Shown piece by piece: positions 19,388 to 28,155 of a stretch of 28,155 bases of DNA (within the stretch, counting starts at the first letter, position 1; each line of letters opens with the position of its first letter). The notes beneath the pieces are model-generated. The model was not told where the DNA came from and made no database searches. It saw nothing but the letters and a program-made list of their open reading frames with translations. The DNA comes from a virus: IMG/VR virus record IMGVR_UViG_3300031758_000438, positions 1 through 28,155 of that record; one strand, given 5' to 3'. The position numbers and the translations under genes were made by a program.

Positions 19388-22255
19388 TCAAGGTTTGTAA
19401 TAGAGGCCATTGGCCTTGCGTAATTCTTGCAGCTCAGCGATCCGCGCCTGCAGCGCAGGGTCTTCTTGCTTGAGTTGGCTTTGAGCTGCTTGCATGTATT
19501 TGCTGTGAACCGACTGCACGGTTTTTTGCTGGTCATCCAATGACAGCAGGGTAAACCCTGGGGACATCATCACGTCCATGATGCCTTGCTTGGATGGCAG
19601 CTCTTTGCCGTAGATTGTCAGCAGCCGGTTGTACTGCTCAGCCGTCATCTCAACGCCATCGACCTTCTTGTCGGGCATGCCAACGGGTGAGCCAATGCGC
19701 ACCAGGGCGTCATCAACCAGGCTAAACTGAGCAGGGCTGACGCGGGTCGGCAGCACCAGCTCCATGGGGTTGCCACGCGATGTCAGCACCGGGTCACCCC
19801 ACAGGTTCAATGCCTCGGGCAGATCGGAGTTGAAGTAAGGCAGGCGCGACTTGTACTTGTTGAATGCCTCGACAAAGCCGCGCACACCCATTGGCAGCTC
19901 GGGGTCTGCACGGGTGTCCTTCCTGGTTGGATCAGACAAGCGTGAGATACCAGCGACCAGGGAGCTGTAAACGCCAGCTGGTGAGCCGCCAATGACAAAC
20001 CCGCCAAACTGTTTCACCAGGCCATCGACAATCTTCTTGCCGTCAACAGCGCCTTGCTGGTTGGTGCCAATCAGCTTGGCAACGTCAGCAATACCCTGCA
20101 AATAGGGCTGCTCTTTGAGGTATTCATACAAGCCATACGTCGCGCCCAGGAACACCTCTTCCACTTTGCTGGCATCGGGTTCGTGCTTGGCATACTCAGC
20201 GTAATCGGCAGCGATGGCCATCAGCGCGGAGACTGGTTCCATGCCCTGATAGCTGTAGTAAGTGTCGCCAACCTTGATGGAGTAGGGCATCCAGCCGTCG
20301 CGCATCAGGGCCTCGCGGTCTGCTTTGCGCTCTGGGCCACGGCCAGTGATGTGACCCTCGGCAGACAGGGCTGCGTAGGTAGCCAGGACTGCTGATCCAA
20401 GCGTGACTTTGGCCAGGGCCATGTCGCGGTAGATGCCGCCCTTGGCCAGCTCTTCACGCCACTGCGAAGACAGCGGTGCAAACGGTGTGCGCTCGATCAC
20501 CTGCAGGCCAATGTTGGCCGGTGTCTTGAAGAACGGCACAATCACTTTGAGCGCTGGGTGATTGAACACCTCTTGCAGGTTTTTCAATGCAGGTGGCAGC
20601 TCGGCAGTGAATGTGCCTTTCTGGGCAAACAGCATGGCTGCTTCGTCCAGATCACGCGGTGGGTTCTGGAACAAGCCCTCGATCTCAAGCGATGCCTTGG
20701 CCATGGCGTCTGTCTCAGACAAGCCAGCCTCGACGCCTTCGCGGTAGACGACCTTGCCACGGCGGGTGATCTGGGTGTTGAGCTCCATGCGGTACAGCAC
20801 ACCCTTGAAGAACTCATCTTCGGTCATCAGTGCGCGACCAGGAATGGTCACAGCTGTGCCGTAGAAGTCCAGCGCCTTGGCCAGCCACTTGTCTTGCTCG
20901 ATGCCAAACGCACCAGAGCTGATTGTGGGTTCATAACCGCCACGCTGCATCTCGATCTTGGTCATCAAGTCGCTAGGCGCGTTGTTCTTCCAGGCAGTGC
21001 TGGCCAGCTGCATGCCCTCAACAATGCCATTGCGTAGCGACTGCACCATCGTGAGCGCTTCGTCCATGCCGACCTTCTCGGCCTCGGAGCCTGGCACCAG
21101 AGACTTCCAGCTGCGCACGCCTGTTGGCAGCACGTTGCCGTACATGGCCGCGACCATGCGCTCGGGGATTTGGTACAGACCAAACATGGTGTTGGACACA
21201 ATGTTCTTGGCGTGCGACACAGGTGAGGACAGCAGGCCGTTGATGAAAGTGGTGAACCAGACATCCTTCACGCCAGACATCATCGACTTCTCGATCATGG
21301 CATTCTGAGCAGCGCGTGACTCCAGGGACAGGTAGCTGCGGGCCATGTCTTGCAATGCGCCATCGCCGCCGTACTCTTCCAGCACCTGGCGAATGACCTG
21401 GGCATTGCCGTCGCGGGGAATGCGAAAGACTGCCAGGGCACGGGCTGTCTCAGTCTGGATACCCTTCACGCCCTTTTGGATCAAGCCATGGAAAGCCACT
21501 TGCTGGCGCAGCATGAGTTTGTCAGCATCGGTGGCCATGCCAGAGTTGACCAGCTTGAACAGCTTGTCCAGCTCATTGGCGCTGGACTCCAGAACTTCCA
21601 GTGCTTTATAGGTCTCAACAGCGTTGGCCATCATTCTGCCGTCGCTGCCGATCAGGCGTGTCAGGAACGACTCGCCAATGCCAGACTCTGCAGCCTTGGC
21701 TTTGATCTCGTCAAAGGTTACAGCTTTGGTTCTGATGTTCAGTGCATCAGCCACACCGGCCACAATGCCAGCAGCGTCGTGATTCTGGTACTGCGACAAA
21801 TTGAACGGCTCAACCTTGACACCGGCAGCAATCTCTTCTGTGCTGGGGCTTGGCTTGCCAATCAAAGCGCCTTGCGCCTGGCGGCGGCTGACAGCTGTGC
21901 CAACAGTGTCTGTCAGGGTTTGGTCAGCTTCTGGGATCAGCTTGTAGCGACCGGCCTTGGCTGCATCGGGCAGTGTGCCTTCAACTGCACGCGCAGCTTC
22001 TGGCACCAGGTTGCGCTCGGCCTTGGTGCCCTGGCGGGTGATCAGTTTGCGAAGAGCGGCATCGACAGGGCCAGCGATCTGTATGCCTTCCGACATGCTG
22101 GGAGTGCCAGGTTTATCGGTAAGGGTTGCCTCTGTGCCCGTTTGCGCCTGCTCGGCAGGCATGGGCTCTAACTGTGTCGGGTCTGCTGGCGCTGCAGCTG
22201 GTGCAGCCGCTGGCAAGATGCTGCTCAAGCGTTGGTCAAGGGGTTGAATGGCCAT
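19388..22255 (-). CDS. Large internal virion protein with LPD38-type polyvalent domain
   Basis: A 955-residue protein. After a disordered Pro/Ala start, a long helical region includes SSPVSHAKNIVSNTMFGLYQ. From about 560 to 830 comes the block VIVPFFKTPANIGLQVIERT, MALAKVTLGSAVLATYAALS, MPYSIKVGDTYYSYQGMEPVSALM and LPEALNLWGDPVL, which matches the large polyvalent protein-associated domain LPD38 as I know it. The FKTPANI block and hydrophobic helices suggest membrane interaction. It occupies the place of T7 gp16 in the ejection-protein series and is joined to its upstream neighbour by TAATG, so it is probably carried in the capsid and delivered into the host with DNA. Confidence 0.75.
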   Translation of the reverse strand: MAIQPLDQRLSSILPAAAPAAAPADPTQLEPMPAEQAQTGTEATLTDKPGTPSMSEGIQIAGPVDAALRKLITRQGTKAERNLVPEAARAVEGTLPDAAKAGRYKLIPEADQTLTDTVGTAVSRRQAQGALIGKPSPSTEEIAAGVKVEPFNLSQYQNHDAAGIVAGVADALNIRTKAVTFDEIKAKAAESGIGESFLTRLIGSDGRMMANAVETYKALEVLESSANELDKLFKLVNSGMATDADKLMLRQQVAFHGLIQKGVKGIQTETARALAVFRIPRDGNAQVIRQVLEEYGGDGALQDMARSYLSLESRAAQNAMIEKSMMSGVKDVWFTTFINGLLSSPVSHAKNIVSNTMFGLYQIPERMVAAMYGNVLPTGVRSWKSLVPGSEAEKVGMDEALTMVQSLRNGIVEGMQLASTAWKNNAPSDLMTKIEMQRGGYEPTISSGAFGIEQDKWLAKALDFYGTAVTIPGRALMTEDEFFKGVLYRMELNTQITRRGKVVYREGVEAGLSETDAMAKASLEIEGLFQNPPRDLDEAAMLFAQKGTFTAELPPALKNLQEVFNHPALKVIVPFFKTPANIGLQVIERTPFAPLSSQWREELAKGGIYRDMALAKVTLGSAVLATYAALSAEGHITGRGPERKADREALMRDGWMPYSIKVGDTYYSYQGMEPVSALMAIAADYAEYAKHEPDASKVEEVFLGATYGLYEYLKEQPYLQGIADVAKLIGTNQQGAVDGKKIVDGLVKQFGGFVIGGSPAGVYSSLVAGISRLSDPTRKDTRADPELPMGVRGFVEAFNKYKSRLPYFNSDLPEALNLWGDPVLTSRGNPMELVLPTRVSPAQFSLVDDALVRIGSPVGMPDKKVDGVEMTAEQYNRLLTIYGKELPSKQGIMDVMMSPGFTLLSLDDQQKTVQSVHSKYMQAAQSQLKQEDPALQARIAELQELRKANGLYYKP

Positions 22256-24135
22256 TACTTCTTCTCCTTGTCCTGCATTGTCTCAGATACTAGCGGGGCC
22301 GCTGGCATGGTCGCAAACATTTCCTTGCCAAACTTATCGAACAAACCTTTGCGCTCCTCTGGAGTTGAGTATTCGTGAATGTCAGTGATACCCGCTTTCT
22401 TGAGAACTTCACGCGCAGCTTGGGGTGTGTCTTTTGGAATGATCGCGCCCTTGAACTCTTCAAGCGACACAGCACGCTGCGGCTTAATCTCAAAGTATTC
22501 AGATGGCAGCGTCTTCAGCTTCTGAATAAACAGGCCAATGTCAGCTTTCAGCTCGGGCGGCGCATCATATTCACGGTCAAGCGAGTTGACGTTCTTGGTT
22601 TCAACAACTTCGCGCAGCGCATCGCTAGAGTCGTACTGCGGATTGATTTTATGCAGACGGTCAAGCAGCGACTCGTATGCCTCACGGGTCTTATCTTTCA
22701 CAGACTCCATTGATTGCTTGTCAATGATCTTGTCGCGTGAAGCCTTGATCTGGCTGAATGTCTTGAACTTTGGAGTTGCAACAGCGCGAAGGCTTGAAAC
22801 ACCATAGTTCCAACCCTCTTCACCCGCACCGCCCTTCATCTCTTTGACCAGGTTGGTCAAGTTGACTTCTGCGTAGCGACGGTTGCCGCTGTATGTATAG
22901 CCTTTAAAAATTCGTTCCTTGACATTTACGTCATTGGAAGCAAGTGAGTCGTCAAACTTAGCCAACCAGTCGGTGAACTCTGAATTGTTGTCATTCACAC
23001 GTTTCTGCAATTCGCTTTCAAATTTCCATGACTCATCAAAGTCCGCTTTGTTTGGCAGGGCGCCGCGTTCATCCAAGAACTTTGCCCTTAAGATTTGTGA
23101 ATACTTGCGGTCATTCCAGTTGTCTAGGAGTCGATCAACTTGGTAGTCACCACCAGGAATCTTCTCGGCTACATCACTAAGAAGGCTCCTCAACGTCTTC
23201 TGGCTCTTGTTGTCAATCTGGTAGTCGATTGTCGGGAAACGCTTGGTGTATGCGTCAGACGCAAAAACAGGATTTTTGGCAGACGGACTGGCCATCTCTC
23301 TTGGCGCGATCAGCGTGATCTCGCCGAAGTTTTCAAGTGGTGCGCCGACCTTTGAGATGGCAAGCGATGGCACTGGTAGACCACCCAGCTTGTCAGCCTT
23401 CAGCAAGTTGCTGGCAGTCAGATTGTGTTGAACAATAAGCTCATCACCCGGCTTAACTCCAGGCACTCGCTCAACAGCAAGCTGTGGCGCTTGCTCGACA
23501 ATGCCGAGGCCACGCACTGGCATGCCTGTCTTTTCCAGCGCGTTGATTGTCATCTCGGCTGCTTTGGGTGCCAGCGCTTTGCCAGCCGCCATGACAGACT
23601 TTGCGACAGGCACCGCATTGAGACCCACATCCATTGCAGCCAGTGACGCATCTTCAGTCATGCGTCTGGCAAAACCAGTGCCACGGGTTAGCGACTGGCC
23701 TGTGCCAGCCTGCTGCAAAGCCATCGGCGTGCCTTGCCATTGCGCCTCGCCAAGCACGCTGCGCGTTCCTTCTTTGGCGGTGCCCACAAACGGCACAAAA
23801 TCAGCCAGGCTGATTTTTCCAAGGACAGGCACATCTACCTGGCCAAGGCTGTCAAGAAAGCGCCCAGCCTGCTCTAAGCCAATGCCAGCGTTCTGCATGG
23901 CTTTTTCAAACGTAGACTGCTCAATGGCTTTGATCGTGTCTGGGTAACGGCCACTGTATGCTTGCTGGGGTAAACCCCTAGAACCAACCTCGGCCACCAG
24001 GATGTCACCAGGTCGCTGGCCAGGAGCCATTGGCTTTTCTGGCGCGGCTGCCACTTCTGGCGCCGGCTGCTCATCAGGGAATTGCAGCGACGTCAGTGCT
24101 GACAAATATTTGTTTTCGACCGGGCTATAGGCCAT
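22255..24135 (-). CDS. Internal virion protein with polyvalent/MuF-associated domain
   Basis: A 626-residue protein. Residues 1-230 are Ala/Gly/Pro-rich and helical. From 231 a distinct domain begins, DELIVQHNLTASNLLKADKL, then GGLPVPSLAISK, FGEITLIAP, VFASDAYTKRFP, NLVKEMKGG, WNYGVSSLRAVATPKFKTFSQIK and a closing REVLKKAGITDIHEY. This succession is, from memory, the same domain seen in long phage polyvalent proteins and MuF-linked proteins that enter host cells; the exact Pfam family is not resolved. Gene order and TAATG coupling place it among T7 gp14-16-like ejection proteins. An effector function is plausible but unproven. Confidence 0.7.
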   Translation of the reverse strand: MAYSPVENKYLSALTSLQFPDEQPAPEVAAAPEKPMAPGQRPGDILVAEVGSRGLPQQAYSGRYPDTIKAIEQSTFEKAMQNAGIGLEQAGRFLDSLGQVDVPVLGKISLADFVPFVGTAKEGTRSVLGEAQWQGTPMALQQAGTGQSLTRGTGFARRMTEDASLAAMDVGLNAVPVAKSVMAAGKALAPKAAEMTINALEKTGMPVRGLGIVEQAPQLAVERVPGVKPGDELIVQHNLTASNLLKADKLGGLPVPSLAISKVGAPLENFGEITLIAPREMASPSAKNPVFASDAYTKRFPTIDYQIDNKSQKTLRSLLSDVAEKIPGGDYQVDRLLDNWNDRKYSQILRAKFLDERGALPNKADFDESWKFESELQKRVNDNNSEFTDWLAKFDDSLASNDVNVKERIFKGYTYSGNRRYAEVNLTNLVKEMKGGAGEEGWNYGVSSLRAVATPKFKTFSQIKASRDKIIDKQSMESVKDKTREAYESLLDRLHKINPQYDSSDALREVVETKNVNSLDREYDAPPELKADIGLFIQKLKTLPSEYFEIKPQRAVSLEEFKGAIIPKDTPQAAREVLKKAGITDIHEYSTPEERKGLFDKFGKEMFATMPAAPLVSETMQDKEKK

Positions 24136-25868
24136 TACTGATTCCCTTCTGCCTGGTCGAGCAGGCGTTTGACTTGTGTGATCTCAGCAGGCTTGAGCTT
24201 GCCACTCTTCTCAAGCGCTGGCAATGTGTCGCGTGTGATTGGGCCGTTTGCCTTTTTCTCCCAGACATTTGTCAATGCTGTGCGTGCTGCCTTGGCCTGC
24301 TCAGTGTTGCGGCTTTCTTCGAGCTTAACCTCAAGCTGTTGCAGCACCATGCGTGGCGTCAACACTTTGCCTTCGATGGCGGCTTGAGATTGCACTTGCT
24401 GCGCGTCAACACGCAAACGTTGCAGGCGCTGGAACTCAGTGCCTTTGGGGTCAAGCACGGTCACAGAACCTGGCATTGTGGGGATGCCGGCCAGCTTGGC
24501 CAAGCCACGATCCAGGTCGCCCTGGTCGCGGCGGTCTTCAGACTGCAGCAGCTTCAAAGCACCAACAGCTTGCTTGCCATTGATGCCCTTGCCAACCATG
24601 CCCCAGATCTGGTCTGGCCGGTTAATCGTGCCGTTGTAGATGCCGTTCAGCAAATTGAACTCGACAGCTGGGTTGCCTTCTTTGTTTGGCTCTAGCAAGT
24701 CTTTGAGCGTGCCAATGGGTACAGCTCCGGCAGGCAAGGCGATCAACTGGTTGACCAGGTCGCGGCGCTTGGCATTGCCCTCTGGCAGCGGGAATATCTG
24801 CTCCAATAAGTCGACAGCCTTTTGCTCATTCACACGTTTGTCGGCGTTGATCTTTTGATTGATCGCTGTGTTGCGTGCGTTGACTGCCACCATGTAATTG
24901 GCGGACACCTTCTCGATTGAGGCAAAGTCTGTCATCAGCATGCCTTTGACGACGTCGGTCATCTTGCCGACATTGCCAATCTGGATGTTTTTCAATGTGG
25001 CTTCTGGGTCGGCCATTGAAGTCTCGTCAGTCAGCAGGAACTTTGTCACCGCGTTGACTTTGGCATTCTTGAGTGCAGCTTCAAACTTGTCGCTGTAGCT
25101 CTTTTGCACTGTGGCATCGCCAAGCAGCAAAGCGCTGGTGGTGATTGTCTGGCGGTACACATCGGCCAGTTCTTCAATACTGCGTTTTTGCTGGGTGTTT
25201 GGATCTACCCAAAAACCCTGCGACACAGCAGCCTCAAGCAGTCTTGTGCTGTTGTCAAAGTCAGCATCAAACTTGGCCAGGCGCTGAGCTTTCTCGCGCT
25301 TCATTTCAAACTCGGCGGCCTTGGCCAGCACGGTGTTGCCCATGGTGGCGCTGGTCGCACGAAACTTGAGCGACGCCTCTGGGTCAACTTGAGCCAGGCT
25401 TCGGCTGAAGCCATCCATCATTGATGTCAGCTTGGTCTGCACTTGCTCAGTCGTGGCCTTGCCCATTTCAACGGCCGTCAGCATGCCAGTCATTTGGCTT
25501 CGTGCTTCCATTTCAAATGTGCTTGACAGCTCAAATGATCTGGCTTTGCGCACTGCCTGGTCAAACACGTTTAATGGGCCGCCCATCTTGAGCGACTCCA
25601 TATTGCCGGTCTTGGCCGCCTGCAGCTGCTCGTCGGTCAAAGGGTTGTCTGCAGCGTACTGCAAACCAGCCTCTGTGGCTGCCGTCTTGGCAATGCCAAA
25701 CAATTGATTGCTCAAACGGTCAAGGGTTTGCGACACAGTGTTTTGATACTGAGCGCCAGCCTTCAAGCCGACATAGTCAACTTGCGGTGCATTTACGGTC
25801 GGCAACACAGCACCAGGAATGCCAGCTGCCTCAACTCGGCCTGATTGGAGAAGTGGTAGATCTGCCAT
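24135..25868 (-). CDS. Internal virion (ejection) protein, T7 gp15-like position
   Basis: A 577-residue, overwhelmingly helical protein (MADLPLLQSGRVEAAGIPGA... AGLQYAADNPLTDEQLQAAK) with no enzyme motif or membrane segment. N-terminal 'P-x-x-x-GRV...' followed by many Lys/Glu/Ala helices and a final TQVKRLLDQAEGNQ is typical of podoviral internal core proteins that form the trans-envelope channel with gp14- and gp16-like partners. It lies between the gp14-like gene (3 bases upstream) and the polyvalent-domain gene (TAATG). Sequence similarity to T7 gp15 itself is not evident; the call rests on order, size and composition. Confidence 0.7.
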   Translation of the reverse strand: MADLPLLQSGRVEAAGIPGAVLPTVNAPQVDYVGLKAGAQYQNTVSQTLDRLSNQLFGIAKTAATEAGLQYAADNPLTDEQLQAAKTGNMESLKMGGPLNVFDQAVRKARSFELSSTFEMEARSQMTGMLTAVEMGKATTEQVQTKLTSMMDGFSRSLAQVDPEASLKFRATSATMGNTVLAKAAEFEMKREKAQRLAKFDADFDNSTRLLEAAVSQGFWVDPNTQQKRSIEELADVYRQTITTSALLLGDATVQKSYSDKFEAALKNAKVNAVTKFLLTDETSMADPEATLKNIQIGNVGKMTDVVKGMLMTDFASIEKVSANYMVAVNARNTAINQKINADKRVNEQKAVDLLEQIFPLPEGNAKRRDLVNQLIALPAGAVPIGTLKDLLEPNKEGNPAVEFNLLNGIYNGTINRPDQIWGMVGKGINGKQAVGALKLLQSEDRRDQGDLDRGLAKLAGIPTMPGSVTVLDPKGTEFQRLQRLRVDAQQVQSQAAIEGKVLTPRMVLQQLEVKLEESRNTEQAKAARTALTNVWEKKANGPITRDTLPALEKSGKLKPAEITQVKRLLDQAEGNQ

Positions 25869-25871
25869 GGT

Positions 25872-26801
25872 TTAAGGTGTAAATGGGTTGCGAACAGTCT
25901 GAGCGAAATTCAGACCACCTTGCAGAAGCGTGGCGCCAGACAGCAAGCCACCACTGTCCACAGCAAATTGGCCAGCCAGGCGCAACTGGTTTGCTTGAGC
26001 CTCGGCTGCGCCCATGGTCAACTCGGCCTGCTCTTTGGCGGCCAAGATCATTGCGCCAGCGTCCTCGAAGCCCATGATCCTTGCGGTCAAAGCATTCAAG
26101 TCTGACATGCCGACGTCGCGGTAAACAGCGCCAACGTTTGCCGTTTGGATGGCTGCAGCAGATCCTTCGTTGTACACAATGCCATTGGCAGCAGCACGCG
26201 CACGCACAGCCGCGTTTGTTCGTTCCATGCCGCGCAGAAGTGTGTTGCCTTGGATTGTGTAATTCAGAGCTTGGCGCTCAGCGGACAACAGTTTGCGGCC
26301 GGCCTGAATGGCAGCATACTTTTGATCCTGGTCAGTGCGGATCTGTGCCAGGCGCAGTGTGTCAACAGCTTGCACCTCATACAGTCCTTGCTGGTAGATT
26401 GCCGCAGTCTTTTGAGCGCCAGCGCTGGTGATGGCAGAAGCCAATGCCAGATATGGTGCAGCCGCATTGACACCAGTTTGCAAAGCATTGAATGCCGAGC
26501 CAGCAGCGCCAGCCACGGTCGATCCAATCTTGCTTCCGGCATTGATGATGCTGGCCCAGTCAAAGCCGCTTGATGTGTCCAAGCCAGAAAACACGCTGTA
26601 GTCAAAGCTGCCGATTTTGTAGGCGCTTGGGTCTGTAAACGCATAAGCCGAAGCATCGATGCCAGACAATGAAGCTGTAGATCCGAAGCCACCACTCAAG
26701 TCATAAGTGATGTTGCTGGCGTTGATACCCAAGCCAGACGGCGCAGAAAAGCCACCGCTCAGACTGTAGTCGACGCCAGAGAAATTTAAACCCTCAAACA
26801 T
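25872..26801 (-). CDS. Internal virion protein, T7 gp14-like
   Basis: A 309-residue protein. The N-terminal 70 residues are Gly/Ser-rich with a repeated 'SG(V/I)DYSLSGGF' flavour; the middle has small hydrophobic/Gly-Ala stretches (AGAAGSAFNALQTGVNAAAP, LALASAITSAGAQ) that may insert in membrane. The C-terminal helices (LRLAQIRTDQDQKYAAIQAG, RGMERTNAAVRARAAANGI, GSAAAIQTANVGAVYRDVGM) follow the pattern of gp14-family ejection proteins that form the outer-membrane channel. TAATG coupling to the tail gene upstream and position before two larger internal proteins support this. Confidence 0.75.
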   Translation of the reverse strand: MFEGLNFSGVDYSLSGGFSAPSGLGINASNITYDLSGGFGSTASLSGIDASAYAFTDPSAYKIGSFDYSVFSGLDTSSGFDWASIINAGSKIGSTVAGAAGSAFNALQTGVNAAAPYLALASAITSAGAQKTAAIYQQGLYEVQAVDTLRLAQIRTDQDQKYAAIQAGRKLLSAERQALNYTIQGNTLLRGMERTNAAVRARAAANGIVYNEGSAAAIQTANVGAVYRDVGMSDLNALTARIMGFEDAGAMILAAKEQAELTMGAAEAQANQLRLAGQFAVDSGGLLSGATLLQGGLNFAQTVRNPFTP

Positions 26802-28155
26802 TATGTACCCCCAGTCACCGCGATCTTGTACTCAAGACCCAGCAAAGTCATTTTCAGCGGCAAGCTCTGAGAGATCTCAATGCTTGCTTCTCGGCTGTAG
26901 CCAAGCACGCCATTGACGCGCTTGCTTCCAGTGTAAGTCGGCTCTGGGTCATCCAGCAATGGATTGTCAAACGTGCGGAACGGCACAGGGTTTTCGTTCA
27001 ATTCCAAATGCTGCGTATTGTCGACCAATGCGTTGATCTCAACAATTCGTTTCTTGAAGCCAATGCGCGTGCCAGTCTGAAGTTTAATCTCAACCGGCAT
27101 GGTCTTGGCGTACACAGTGAACGGCAGACCGACCTCATAGCTGGCAGTGCTTGCACGGTCAAACGTGACAGCTCCACCAGCACTGACAGTCTCGTTTCCT
27201 TGCGGCACACCGTCACAGATCACGTTCAGTGACTCACCAATGTGTGGCAGGCTAGTTGCACCAGAGGCAGCGCCACCAACAAATGCGCAGTCGGTAAAAC
27301 GATCAAAGCTAAAAAGCTCGACAAAATATTTGTCTGTGCTGTTGAATGTGCGCTTGACCACAGCATAGATGTCGGTCACATCAACGCTGACATCCTTGAA
27401 CAATCCATCGGTAATGAACTCGGACGGGGCAGTAATCTGCTGCGAACGCATGATGCTGAACGCAGCCATTGTGCCGTCGGTGTCATTGACCATCAGGAGC
27501 AGATCGCCCTCGTCTGTGCTGGTCGCACGGCGCAAGGCCATCCTGGTCGGTGCTTTGAGCAGGTGGCCAGACAACAATGAGATGCGCTGCGTCACATACG
27601 TCAGCTGCGTGTCAGAGAACAGGAACTCGTTGATCGACTTGCCCTGGCGCTGAATGTAGACCGTGCCCGACTCCAGCGATTGCACGCGGGTGCCTGGCTT
27701 GATGCCATTGCGGCTTACGCCCTTAAATGTCAGCGTGAGCGGTGTGATCGGATCGGTGCCAGACTGCGGCACATAGAACTCAGCGCCCGTGGTGAACACT
27801 TGCAGGTCACGGCCAGAGATCATGTCCACAATCACGTTGAGCGAGCTGGTGTCCAGCGTTGCCTCAACAGCATCATCATCAAATGCCTCGGTAGGCATGA
27901 ACTCATCGAAGATGCCGATCTTGCTGCCCCAGATTGTGGATGGGCGTGACTTGGAGCCACCGAAGTACAGGCGGCCCTCATGGAAGGTCACTGTGCGTGG
28001 CCAGCCCTTGCCGGAGCTCCACACATCTTCATAGCCTGATTCAATCTCCCAGCTGCCCTGGGCAATGTTGCTGGTGTCAAAGAATGGGTATTCGGTCACG
28101 GCCTTCACTGAAGTTGCCGTGATGTATTGAATGATGCGCGCACGGCCCTGTGGGT
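26801..28155 (-). CDS. Tail tubular/stabilisation protein (T7 gp12-like), 5' end outside window
   Basis: The frame is open through the right window edge (codons before the GTG at 28108 read PQGRARIIQYITATS in the same frame), so the true start is outside and at least 451 residues are seen. Family signature: WPRTVTFHEGRLYFGGSKSR, PSTIWGSKIGIFDEF, GRDLQVFTTGAEFYVPQSG, GTVYIQRQGKSINEFLFS, ISLLSGHL. This is the beta-propeller-like tail nozzle or DNA-stabilisation protein of podoviruses. It is the first minus-strand gene entering from the right and is followed by the ejection proteins. Confidence 0.85.
   Translation of the reverse strand, partial: PQGRARIIQYITATSVKAVTEYPFFDTSNIAQGSWEIESGYEDVWSSGKGWPRTVTFHEGRLYFGGSKSRPSTIWGSKIGIFDEFMPTEAFDDDAVEATLDTSSLNVIVDMISGRDLQVFTTGAEFYVPQSGTDPITPLTLTFKGVSRNGIKPGTRVQSLESGTVYIQRQGKSINEFLFSDTQLTYVTQRISLLSGHLLKAPTRMALRRATSTDEGDLLLMVNDTDGTMAAFSIMRSQQITAPSEFITDGLFKDVSVDVTDIYAVVKRTFNSTDKYFVELFSFDRFTDCAFVGGAASGATSLPHIGESLNVICDGVPQGNETVSAGGAVTFDRASTASYEVGLPFTVYAKTMPVEIKLQTGTRIGFKKRIVEINALVDNTQHLELNENPVPFRTFDNPLLDDPEPTYTGSKRVNGVLGYSREASIEISQSLPLKMTLLGLEYKIAVTGGT

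Noticed and set aside
21350-22171. 273-codon open frame on the plus strand inside the 955-residue virion gene
   Set aside because: Shadow of a long gene; no ribosome site, no motif, and the minus-strand product has recognisable LPD38-type blocks.
1-28155. tRNA genes, rRNA, CRISPR arrays, insertion sequences and terminal repeats of the window
   Set aside because: None recognised by eye; the first and last bases lie inside genes and do not repeat each other, though a tRNA scan was not possible.

Overview
The window is a contiguous piece of a tailed double-stranded DNA phage with a short-tail (podovirus-like) virion plan. Evidence: a T7-type head-tail connector (portal) gene, a T7 gp17-like tail-fibre N-terminus, a tail tubular/stabilisation protein, a run of very large ejected-type internal virion proteins, both terminase subunits, and a spanin/endolysin lysis cassette. 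No bacterial housekeeping gene, rRNA, tRNA, CRISPR array or insertion sequence is seen. Protein style, lambda-like recombination genes and DnaA-type boxes suggest a proteobacterial host. A freshwater betaproteobacterium is my guess from protein resemblance, not something the sequence proves. Both window ends cut through genes.

Layout. (1) 1-9771, all minus strand, read right to left: a ribbon-helix-helix regulator, RusA resolvase and two Cys4 zinc-ribbon microproteins, a winged-helix replication initiator whose gene seems to contain the origin, a small SSB-tailed protein, terminase small and large subunits, a GNAT-like protein, two coiled-coil proteins, a small acidic protein, the portal and a truncated Bbp19-like gene. 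(2) 9772-9927: divergent control region with a sigma70-type promoter and palindromes; this is the largest gene-free stretch. (3) 9928-13481, plus strand: serine recombinase, YqaJ exonuclease and RecT annealing protein with five small genes, closed by an intrinsic terminator. (4) 13482-28155, minus strand, read right to left: tail stabilisation protein (cut by the window edge), four internal virion proteins (two with polyvalent-protein domains), tail fibre, then a tightly coupled lysis region of small membrane proteins, lipoprotein, Rz/Rz1 and GH19 endolysin.

If the genome is circular or circularly permuted, the minus-strand genes form one continuous tour: from the divergent control region leftwards through early, replication, packaging and head genes, off the left edge (where the capsid and remaining tail genes would be expected), back in at the right edge, and through ejection proteins, fibre and lysis to meet the plus-strand recombination operon end-to-end at 13481/13482. 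No DNA or RNA polymerase gene is present here, so replication may rely on host enzymes recruited by the initiator.

Most genes join by ATGA, GTGA, TAATG or TGATG overlaps. Those overlaps reveal about a dozen genes of 30-60 codons that ordinary ORF-length cut-offs miss. The points most worth a second look are the origin-like cluster inside the initiator gene (7196-7392), the SSB-like 91-residue protein ending in DDDIPF, the paired zinc-ribbon microproteins, the polyvalent-domain virion proteins, and the palindrome placed between -35 and -10 of the recombination promoter.
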